A stretch of 64,000 bases of DNA from Xanthocytophaga flava (lineage in GTDB: Bacteria > Bacteroidota > Bacteroidia > Cytophagales > 172606-1). Position numbers and translations under genes: made by a program. Below are positions 36,101-43,821 of the stretch, piece after piece (the stretch's first letter is position 1; the number at the start of each line of letters is the position of its first letter). Location of the stretch: assembly GCA_030068525.1 (NCBI GenBank), contig JASJOS010000002.1, forward strand, positions 124,001 to 188,000, given 5' to 3'. A model generated the notes under the pieces. It did no database searches. It saw nothing but the letters and a program-made list of their open reading frames with translations, and had not been told where the DNA came from.

Positions 36101-38545
36101 TTATTCAGATCTAAGGGATTTGACAGGATTAGCTCTTGCTGCCCGAATGGCCTGATAGCTGACTGTGGCCTGAGCTACAATCATTGCCAGAATACCTGCC
36201 AGTAAAAATATCCACCACGAAATATCAATCCGAAACGCAAATCCTTGTAGCCATTTATTCATAAAGTACCATGCAACAGGGGCCGCAATAACAAATGAGA
36301 TAAGGACAAGTTTGATAAAATCTTTTGACAGAAGGATTACTATCTGACTGATCGAAGCTCCCAATACTTTTCGAATACCTATTTCCTTTACTTTTTGTTG
36401 TGCTACCAGAGAAATAAGACCATACAGACCCAGGCAGGAAATAAGAACAACCAACCCGGCGAAGTAGCTGATGATATTTCCCAGACGCTGATCGCTTTCG
36501 TATTGACGGGCAATGGATGTATCCAGAAAGTCATATTCAAATGCCTTTTCCGGGAAATACTCAGACCATTTTTTCTCCAGGAAACTGAGTGTCTGAGGTA
36601 CATTGCTTGAACTGATCTTTATTGAGAATAAGTTCAGTTGAGGAATATCAACATCTATAAGAACACCTTCCAATGGTTGAGACAATGTTTCTGCATGAAA
36701 ATCCTGTATTACTCCAATAATCTTTCCTTGTTTTCCTTCTCTGTCAATAGTTTTACCCAAGGCTTTAGCCGGAGTAGTCCATCCGAACGATTTAGCTCCG
36801 GTTTCAGTGATAAGAAAGGCGGACTCTTTATCTGTTTCAAAATCTTCCGAAAAATCCCGTCCTGCCAGTAATTTCATGTTATAGGTTTTCAGAAAGTTGT
36901 AATCTACTGCCAGACAGGCGATAAATTTGTTGTCTTCTTTTGTAAAGCCTTCTGGTACAATTCCTCTTCGTGTGCTTCCCTGCCCCAATGCCTGGCTGGA
37001 TAATGTTACTTCCTCAATAGAAGGGTTCTGTTTTAGTACATTTCTAAACGTTTTGATCTTTTGATACAGACTATCATTTGATGGAAGGAAAATATTGTTC
37101 AGGTTCTGGCTAAAGAGAGGTGTCGTAATAATGTAGTCTTTCTCAAACCCTAAAGGTTGGTTACGCATAAAATGCAACTGATTGAAGGCGATGCTTGCTG
37201 CAATGATTAGCCCTATAGATGCTGCAAACTGTACAACCACCAATGCTTGCCGCAAAATTCCTCCCTTCGCTTTTTCACTGGTATAGCTTCCTTTTAATGT
37301 AGTAATAGGCTGGAAGGCTGATACGAAAAATGCCGGATAGCTACCTGCCAACAGACTGGTTATGAGAAATATTCCAATAAAGGAAGGTATGAGAATAGGG
37401 TCATTTAGTAAAGTAGAGAATGACAAGTGTTTTCCTGTTAGTGTATTCATTACAGGTAAGAATAATTGAATCAGGATAAACGAGCATAGAAAGGCTATCA
37501 ACGCCAGTAAAAAGGATTCACCTAGAAACTGCTGAATAAGGTGTTTTCTCTCTGCCCCCAGTACTTTACGCATACCTACTTCTTTAGCACGTTTTAGTGA
37601 ACGAGCTGTGGAAAGGTTGACAAAGTTGATACAAGCAATCAGTAATGTAATAAAAGCAACACCTGTAAACACATATAAATAAGTGATATTTCCAGGAGCC
37701 TCAGCTTCTCCTCCCAGATTAGATCTGAGGTGAAAATCACGCATCGGTTGTAACTGATATTCTATGTCTTTGCTGAATTGTTTGGGAGCATGATCCAGTA
37801 AAAACTGAGGAAATCGGGCATTTACTGATGCAGGATTCTGATTTGGTTTTAATAATACATAGGTGAATGAATGGCTGATGATCCAGTTGCGAGGTAGGTT
37901 TTCGCGTGCCTCAGGATTCTCCAGCGCGAACATAGTTTGATAGTTGGAAATGAAATTGAAATGAATGTGTGAGTTGTCTGGAAATTCTTTGACAACACCT
38001 GTCACTTTCATCGGATGCATACCTCCAAACAGGATTATTTGTCCTAATGCCGATTGGCTACCAAAATATTTCTTCTCCATCTCCTCTGTCAGAATCACAG
38101 TAAACGTCTCATTAAGAGCCGTTTTAGGATCTCCCTTCAGGAATGCGAAGGAGAAGATTTGCAGGATAGAAGAATCCGCAAAGAAGAAGTTTTCTTCCTC
38201 AAAACTCTTTTTTATATCGCCCTGATTGACAGCCATACTGGCATTACGGCGATACATACGGGCAGCAGTTTCCATCTGAGGAAAATAACCAGGCAATAAA
38301 GGGGCTACAGGGGGGGGAAGCACAGCCAGTGCAGTAGGTAACTCCGCAAATTTTGGATTGTATGTGATACGATATATTCTGTCAAACTTTTCGTGAAAAG
38401 TATCAAAGCTTAATTCATTACGCACAAACAACAAAATCATAAAACAACAGGTCATACCCATTGTCAAACCAATAATGTTAATGAACGCAAAGCTTCTGAA
38501 GCGATTTAAATTGCGAAGAGCGATTTTAAGATAATTCTGTATCAT
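36101..38545 (-). CDS. MacB/FtsX-type ABC permease, copy 2
   Basis: 814 residues from Met at 38545 (MIQNYLKIALRNLNRF). The architecture is that of copy 1, with 'RAKEVGMRKVLGAERKHLIQQFLGESFLLA' in the middle and 'KVKEIGIRKVLGASISQIVILLSKDF' and 'NPVKSLRSE' at the end. A run of eight G (38310-38317) encodes Pro residues in the first periplasmic domain. The upstream gap (38546-38599) holds a hairpin but no sigma-54-like site, so it is probably read through from copy 3. Confidence 0.9.
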   Translation of the reverse strand: MIQNYLKIALRNLNRFRSFAFINIIGLTMGMTCCFMILLFVRNELSFDTFHEKFDRIYRITYNPKFAELPTALAVLPPPVAPLLPGYFPQMETAARMYRRNASMAVNQGDIKKSFEEENFFFADSSILQIFSFAFLKGDPKTALNETFTVILTEEMEKKYFGSQSALGQIILFGGMHPMKVTGVVKEFPDNSHIHFNFISNYQTMFALENPEARENLPRNWIISHSFTYVLLKPNQNPASVNARFPQFLLDHAPKQFSKDIEYQLQPMRDFHLRSNLGGEAEAPGNITYLYVFTGVAFITLLIACINFVNLSTARSLKRAKEVGMRKVLGAERKHLIQQFLGESFLLALIAFLCSFILIQLFLPVMNTLTGKHLSFSTLLNDPILIPSFIGIFLITSLLAGSYPAFFVSAFQPITTLKGSYTSEKAKGGILRQALVVVQFAASIGLIIAASIAFNQLHFMRNQPLGFEKDYIITTPLFSQNLNNIFLPSNDSLYQKIKTFRNVLKQNPSIEEVTLSSQALGQGSTRRGIVPEGFTKEDNKFIACLAVDYNFLKTYNMKLLAGRDFSEDFETDKESAFLITETGAKSFGWTTPAKALGKTIDREGKQGKIIGVIQDFHAETLSQPLEGVLIDVDIPQLNLFSIKISSSNVPQTLSFLEKKWSEYFPEKAFEYDFLDTSIARQYESDQRLGNIISYFAGLVVLISCLGLYGLISLVAQQKVKEIGIRKVLGASISQIVILLSKDFIKLVLISFVIAAPVAWYFMNKWLQGFAFRIDISWWIFLLAGILAMIVAQATVSYQAIRAARANPVKSLRSE

Positions 38546-38564
38546 ACAAGAAAAGTTTAAAAGC

Positions 38565-38590
38565 AAGCCCATAAGTATAGGTATGGGCTT
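38565..38590 (-). terminator. Hairpin between permease copies 3 and 2
   Basis: A 9-bp perfect stem (AAGCCCATA / TATGGGCTT) with an 8-base loop and only a weak T-run on the minus strand. It may slow or partly stop transcription rather than end it. Confidence 0.5.
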
Positions 38591-38599
38591 TGTTTGGAC

Positions 38600-40984
38600 T
38601 TATTCAGATCGTAATGCGTTAACAGGATTTGATAAAGCTGCCCTGATTGTATGGTAGCTTACTGTTAAGAGCGTGATAAGTAGAATCACCAGGCTTGAAA
38701 TAATAAAGGTTTCAGGCTTTAAAGGTGTACGATATGGGAAAGTACTCAACCATTGATGCATAAAATAATACGAGACAGGAAAGGATATAATACAGGCTAC
38801 CCCTATCAGAAGCAGAAAATTCTTATTGATGAGAAGGAATAAGTTTCCTGTTTCAGCTCCCAGTATTTTCCGGATGCTGATTTCCTTTTGTCGTTGCTGG
38901 GTAGTGAATGCTACCAATCCCAATAGGCCCAGACAGGCTATTAATATAGTCAGAGATGAAAAAGCGGTAAATATCTGGCCTCTCCGCTGGTCGGCTGCAA
39001 ACTGAGTGGTAAAGTCCTGATCCAGGAATGTGTATTGAAATGGCTCATCCGGAAATACGGATTTGACTTGTTTTTCTACATAACCGACTGTGGCAGGAAT
39101 ATTCTGATTGCTGACTTTAACCTGAATGGTATTGTTATTTTGCCGATATACAAGAATGAGAGGCTCTATAGGATTATAAAGAGATCTTTGGTGGAAGTCT
39201 TTTACCACACCAATTACTTCCATAGTATTGGCTGTATCACCTGCAAAGCGGATCTTTTTACCTAAAGCTTCCTGCCAGCCCATTTGCTTCAGCATTGCTT
39301 CATTGACAATGGCTCTTCGTAAGGTATCAGACTGATCTGTCTCGGTAAAGTTTCTTCCTTCAACGAGTTTAATACCCAATGTTTTTAAATAGAATGGATC
39401 TATACCATAAATATCAGAAGCGTAATTGGTAAAACCATTTTTCGATTCTATCTCAAATAAGATTTTGCTGGCATCAGACCCCGGTGTAGCATTGGATGTA
39501 CTTACATCAATTATCTGAGAATTTTTACGTAATTCATTTTGAAGCAAACGTAATTTGCTCTTTACATCACCTTGTTGGTTCAAATTAATAACCATTACCT
39601 GTTCCTTGTCATAACCTAGATCTTTGGTGCGTAAAAACTGCAACTGGTCATATACTATCCAGGTACAGATAAGCATAATCATAGAAATGGAAAACTGCAT
39701 TACAACCAACACTCTCCGTAAGGCTATGTTACTGGACCCTTTCGCCAGACTGCCCTTTAATACAGATACAGGATTAAATTTAGCCAGATAAAACGCTGGA
39801 TAGCTACCTCCAATCAGACCGACCAGTACTATAATGCCAATCAGCGAAAGAAATGTAAACGGATGAAAGAGAGTGTTAAATTGAAATAGCTTGCCTGATA
39901 GCATATTAAATACCGGAATCAGGAAAAAAATAAATACTATGCTTATCACAAAGGAAATAAATGTTAACACAATGGATTCTGTCAGAAACTGCAGAATCAG
40001 TTGAAATTGTGTAGAGCCTGCTACTTTACGGATGCCTATTTCTTTTGCCCTGCGTGCAGATCGGGCTGTTGTTAAATTCATGTAGTTGATACTGGCAATA
40101 AGCAACATGAATACCGCTACAATAGAAAACGTATAAATGTATGACATACTGCCCACCTCTTCAGGTTCACCATTTAGTGTAGAGTGAAGATGGATATCTG
40201 TAATAGGCTGGACACCATAATGCATTTTGACATTGAAAGGGGCAAAAATACTTGCCATGTATTTATCATACATAGGCAACAGCTTTTTTTCAAATGCGGA
40301 TGGGTTTACAGCAGGATTAAGTAATACATAGGTAAAAAATCCAAAATTACCCCAGTTATTGCCGAAGTCTTTTGGAAGTGTGCTTACAGATAGGAGTGCA
40401 TTGAATCGGATATGTGAATTAAGTGGTACATCCTGTAGAATTCCTGTTATTTTATATACTGTTCCATTGGATGTTTGCAAGGATTTACCTGTTAGATCTT
40501 TAGTCGTTGAAAAAAGTTTTTTCGCCAGTGTTTCTGTTAATAGAATAGAGTTAGGCGCTAACAAGGCTGTTTTCGGATCTCCTTCCAGAAAGGGATAGGT
40601 AAATACCTCAAACAGATTACTGTCTGCAAAGAATATTTTGTCTTCAAAAAGATGCTGCTCTCCATTTTTTAACAGCGTTCGCCCTTTTCCGACAAAGCGA
40701 ACCGCTTGCTCTACTTCCGGATATTCTTTTTTCAATGCCGGAGCAAGTACAAATTGGGTAATAGCTACATGATCAGTTCGTTCTGGTTCCTGTAGGTGGG
40801 TGATAATGCGATAAATATGGTCTGCTTTTGTATGGTAACGATCAAAGTTTAGCTCATCCCTTACATAAAACAATAAAAATAAGCTAAAGGTAATTCCAAT
40901 GGTTAGTCCAAGAATATTTAACAGACTAAAACCTTTGTCTTTGGTTAAGTTCCGGAACGCGACTTGTAGTAAATTCTTAAGCAT
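38600..40984 (-). CDS. MacB/FtsX-type ABC permease, copy 3
   Basis: 794 residues, starting MLKNLLQVAFRNL. It has the same eight-segment design: 'RAKEIGIRKVAGSTQFQLILQFLTESIVL' in the middle, and 'RQKEISIRKILGAETGNLFLLINKNF' and 'NPVNALRSE' at the end. It begins the second transcription unit. Upstream are a terminator, a -24/-12-like promoter (41080-41096) and two palindromic sites (41145-41184). Confidence 0.9.
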   Translation of the reverse strand: MLKNLLQVAFRNLTKDKGFSLLNILGLTIGITFSLFLLFYVRDELNFDRYHTKADHIYRIITHLQEPERTDHVAITQFVLAPALKKEYPEVEQAVRFVGKGRTLLKNGEQHLFEDKIFFADSNLFEVFTYPFLEGDPKTALLAPNSILLTETLAKKLFSTTKDLTGKSLQTSNGTVYKITGILQDVPLNSHIRFNALLSVSTLPKDFGNNWGNFGFFTYVLLNPAVNPSAFEKKLLPMYDKYMASIFAPFNVKMHYGVQPITDIHLHSTLNGEPEEVGSMSYIYTFSIVAVFMLLIASINYMNLTTARSARRAKEIGIRKVAGSTQFQLILQFLTESIVLTFISFVISIVFIFFLIPVFNMLSGKLFQFNTLFHPFTFLSLIGIIVLVGLIGGSYPAFYLAKFNPVSVLKGSLAKGSSNIALRRVLVVMQFSISMIMLICTWIVYDQLQFLRTKDLGYDKEQVMVINLNQQGDVKSKLRLLQNELRKNSQIIDVSTSNATPGSDASKILFEIESKNGFTNYASDIYGIDPFYLKTLGIKLVEGRNFTETDQSDTLRRAIVNEAMLKQMGWQEALGKKIRFAGDTANTMEVIGVVKDFHQRSLYNPIEPLILVYRQNNNTIQVKVSNQNIPATVGYVEKQVKSVFPDEPFQYTFLDQDFTTQFAADQRRGQIFTAFSSLTILIACLGLLGLVAFTTQQRQKEISIRKILGAETGNLFLLINKNFLLLIGVACIISFPVSYYFMHQWLSTFPYRTPLKPETFIISSLVILLITLLTVSYHTIRAALSNPVNALRSE

Positions 40985-41079
40985 AGTTGTAGTGAGTAGG
41001 TGGAGTTACAGCATACTTAGCCTGAGTATCTTTATGGTACCAGATTACAGAAATAAGAAATGCTGAATTCCTATCGAGG

Positions 41080-41096
41080 ATCAAGCTATATGCCAA
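41080..41096 (-). promoter_or_regulatory. Sigma-54-like promoter of permease copy 3
   Basis: On the minus strand TTGGCATATAGCTTGAT matches the TGGCAYR-N4-TTGCW consensus except for A in place of C in the -12 GC. It would start the transcript near 41069, about 85 nt before the ATG at 40984. Confidence 0.55.
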
Positions 41097-41104
41097 AATA
41101 AAAA

Positions 41105-41132
41105 ATGCCCTTTATCTGCAAATAAAGGGCAT
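41105..41132 (-). terminator. Strong terminator after permease copy 4
   Basis: An 11-bp perfect stem (ATGCCCTTTAT / ATAAAGGGCAT), 6-base loop, and TTTTTT on the minus strand. It splits the array into two transcription units and lies between the palindromic sites and the promoter of copy 3. Confidence 0.88.
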
Positions 41133-41144
41133 GCATAACGCGAA

Positions 41145-41184
41145 TATTGTCCATTATCGGACAATACTGCACGTTTGCGAACAG
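41145..41184. promoter_or_regulatory. Paired palindromic operator upstream of permease copy 3
   Basis: Site A, TATTGTCC-N6-GGACAATA (41145-41166), is a perfect inverted repeat. Site B, CTGCAC-N6-GAACAG (41167-41184), is less symmetric, and its right half shares 12 of 13 bases with the site upstream of copy 5. The centres lie 20 bp apart and about 87 and 107 bp before the predicted start of transcription, the usual range for enhancer-binding activators. Confidence 0.6.
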
Positions 41185-41231
41185 TAGAAAGTATAATTAG
41201 TTACAATACAAGAGAGTATAATATTAATACG

Positions 41232-43679
41232 CTATTCTGTACGAAGAGCTTTTACCGGATTGGTAAGAGCCGCTTTAATAGCTTGATAACTGATGGTTAG
41301 CAAAGCTATCCCTGTAGCCGTAATTCCCGCTACAACGAAAATCCACCAGCTTAGTCCGGTTCGGTAAGCAAAGTTCTCCAGCCATCGACTCATTACCCAC
41401 CAGGCTATGGGCGAGGCAAGCACAAAAGAAATGCCTACCAGTCTTATAAAATCTCTGGACAGCAATACGATAATCTGCTGTACTGAAGCGCCTAATACCT
41501 TGCGTACTCCAATCTCTTTGGTGCGTTGCTGAGTAGTATAGGCTGCCAAGCCCAGTAAACCCATACATGCTATAAAAATAGCTAGTATGGAAAACACACC
41601 AAATACTCGTTGAGAGGTTTGCTCGGCATGATACAATGCTGCCAGATCCTGATCCAGAAAGGAATAGTGAAACGGCTGCTGTGGAAGAAACTGATGCCAC
41701 AGAGATTCAATGGTAGTAAGTGTATGCTGGAACTTATCAGACTGAATGCGTAGGCTGGTTAAGGGTGATACTTCTCCAAACTTGCTTGTGTTAAGCAGAA
41801 TAAGGGGTGTGATTTTTTGGTGCAGTGATTGAAAATGAAAGTCTTTCAGAATTCCTACAACTGTGTAGTAGGTTTGACCAGGCTTGCCGGGCTGATTCAG
41901 AAATGGGTCCGGACTGGTAAGCCGTGCACCAATAGGATTGGCTAGTCCTAGTTCTGCTACCGCTTTTTCATTCAGCATAACAGCCAATGAATCAGACGGA
42001 AATTTATCGGAAAAGCTGCGACCTTTGACTATTTCCAGTTTGAGTGTAGAGGCAAAATCATTATCTACAACTAATCCTCTTCCTGTGAGTGGTTCTTTTA
42101 CTCCTTCTGCTTTCATTGTCATACCAAAAAAGTTTTGACCACCAGGCATAGACGATGCACCTGAGACCTCTTCGACTCCAGCAATTTTTTTGAGTTCAGT
42201 TTTGAACGCTTTTGTTTTTGTATTTAACAGATCTGTTCGCTGTAAGGTAATGATATGATCTTTCTGAAAGCCCAGGCGATCTCCTTGCATAAACTGCATC
42301 TGTTTAAAAACAACAATTGTGCAGATGATAAGAATAATTGAAATACTAAACTGAAAGATCACCAATCCATTGCGTAATTCAATCCCCCTCTGATTGTGTT
42401 TGAACTTCCCTCGAAGCACTGCCAGTGGCTGAAATGAGGACAATATAAGAGCCGGATAGCTGCCAGCCACAAGACCAATCAGAATAGAAAAAAGTAAAAA
42501 TCCTGGCATGAATACAGGATTCAATAAAAAGCCTAATGATAACTCTTTGCCAGAGATCTTATTGAAGGAAGGTAGAAGAATAAGTAATAGGAGACAGGAC
42601 GTAATAAAGCTAAATACACTGATCACAACCGCCTCAGTAAGAAATTGCATGACCAGCATTTTTCGCTCAGAGCCAAAGGTTTTTCGAATACCTACTTCTT
42701 TAGCTCGTTCTACAGAGCGGGCAGTAGCCAGATTTACAAAGTTCACACAGGCAATCAACAAAATAAATCCGGCAATAACAGAGAATATATAAATGGTAGA
42801 AATACTACCATTCGGTTTGAGTTCTGCTTCCAGATCTGAGTGCAGATGAATATCCAGTAAGGGTTGTAGAGAATAATTATATCCATTACCAGCTGCCTGA
42901 AACTGCTCGTAAGAGGTATCAAATGTACGGGCTATTTCTCCTGCTACATACTTTTCAATGATCTTGGGAAACTTTGCCTCCAGTGATTTGGCAGAAGCAT
43001 TGGGTTGTAGCAGAAAATATGTATACGCATCAAAGCCTGTGTAGTTTATTTGTTTGGTGAAATCTATACCGGATGAAGCTGCCAGCAGATCAAATGTGAA
43101 ATGAGAATTTTCGGGTACCTTAGAGCATACACCCGTTACAATCAAATCATTGCCCCCTGCATCAAGTTTTATCGTTTTATTCAGAACATTTAACGTTCCA
43201 AAATACTTTAAGGCGGTTTCTTCTGTCAGAACAACAGCATTGGGTTTATTAAGTGCTGTTTGTGTATTACCTTGAGTTAATGGAATTGTAAAGACCTGAA
43301 AAAAGTTTGAGTCAGCAAAGATGACATGATTCTCTTCAAATACCTGGTCTCCTATCCTAATAAAAATTGTATTGCCTCCATCTGCATACATACGCATGCA
43401 TTGTTGAACTTCTGAATATTCTTTCTGAACTGCTTCACCTATGGAATGAGGAATGATAGAGTAGGAGGTAGAACGTCCCGGATACCGGCGTTCCAAAACC
43501 ATCCGATATATACGATCTGCTTTTTCATTGAACCGATCATAACCAAGTTCACTCTGAATATAGACCACAATCAGTAGACAAATGGATATTCCTACTGCCA
43601 ACCCAATAATATTGATTAGAGAAAAACCTTTGTTCTTCCATAAATTTCGTAGTGCAATCTTGATATAGTTACGAAGCAT
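41232..43679 (-). CDS. MacB/FtsX-type ABC permease, copy 4
   Basis: 815 residues, starting MLRNYIKIALRNLWKNKG. 'RAKEVGIRKTFGSERKMLVMQFLTEAVVI' is in the middle, and 'RTKEIGVRKVLGASVQQIIVLLSRDF' and 'NPVKALRTE' at the end. It is the second gene of the first unit, 142 bp after copy 5, and is followed by a strong terminator. Confidence 0.9.
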   Translation of the reverse strand: MLRNYIKIALRNLWKNKGFSLINIIGLAVGISICLLIVVYIQSELGYDRFNEKADRIYRMVLERRYPGRSTSYSIIPHSIGEAVQKEYSEVQQCMRMYADGGNTIFIRIGDQVFEENHVIFADSNFFQVFTIPLTQGNTQTALNKPNAVVLTEETALKYFGTLNVLNKTIKLDAGGNDLIVTGVCSKVPENSHFTFDLLAASSGIDFTKQINYTGFDAYTYFLLQPNASAKSLEAKFPKIIEKYVAGEIARTFDTSYEQFQAAGNGYNYSLQPLLDIHLHSDLEAELKPNGSISTIYIFSVIAGFILLIACVNFVNLATARSVERAKEVGIRKTFGSERKMLVMQFLTEAVVISVFSFITSCLLLLILLPSFNKISGKELSLGFLLNPVFMPGFLLFSILIGLVAGSYPALILSSFQPLAVLRGKFKHNQRGIELRNGLVIFQFSISIILIICTIVVFKQMQFMQGDRLGFQKDHIITLQRTDLLNTKTKAFKTELKKIAGVEEVSGASSMPGGQNFFGMTMKAEGVKEPLTGRGLVVDNDFASTLKLEIVKGRSFSDKFPSDSLAVMLNEKAVAELGLANPIGARLTSPDPFLNQPGKPGQTYYTVVGILKDFHFQSLHQKITPLILLNTSKFGEVSPLTSLRIQSDKFQHTLTTIESLWHQFLPQQPFHYSFLDQDLAALYHAEQTSQRVFGVFSILAIFIACMGLLGLAAYTTQQRTKEIGVRKVLGASVQQIIVLLSRDFIRLVGISFVLASPIAWWVMSRWLENFAYRTGLSWWIFVVAGITATGIALLTISYQAIKAALTNPVKALRTE

Positions 43680-43714
43680 AGGAGTGTATGTTAGATGAAT
43701 GGGAAAGATAGCAG

Positions 43715-43736
43715 AATGAATACTTAATGAATACTT
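43715..43736. repeat. Two tandem copies of an 11-bp direct repeat
   Basis: AATGAATACTT occurs at 43715-43725 and again at 43726-43736, one helical turn apart, 36 bp before the start of permease copy 4. It could bind a protein or be chance in AT-rich sequence. Confidence 0.4.
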
Positions 43737-43748
43737 ACTTTATAAACG

Positions 43749-43782
43749 GCTATTCTTCTACCTGAAAAAGTAGAAGAATAGC
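43749..43782 (-). terminator. Hairpin between permease copies 5 and 4
   Basis: A 13-bp perfect stem (GCTATTCTTCTAC / GTAGAAGAATAGC) with an 8-base loop. Only a short T-run follows on the minus strand, so it may be an attenuator or partial terminator. Confidence 0.55.
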
Positions 43783-43821
43783 TGTTCCGGCTGATTGCAG
43801 AAAACTATATGCTTGAACACC

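Noticed and set aside
41275-41700. 141-codon minus-strand frame inside permease copy 4
   Set aside because: It is a shifted frame of the permease gene (same strand), without a start signal of its own.
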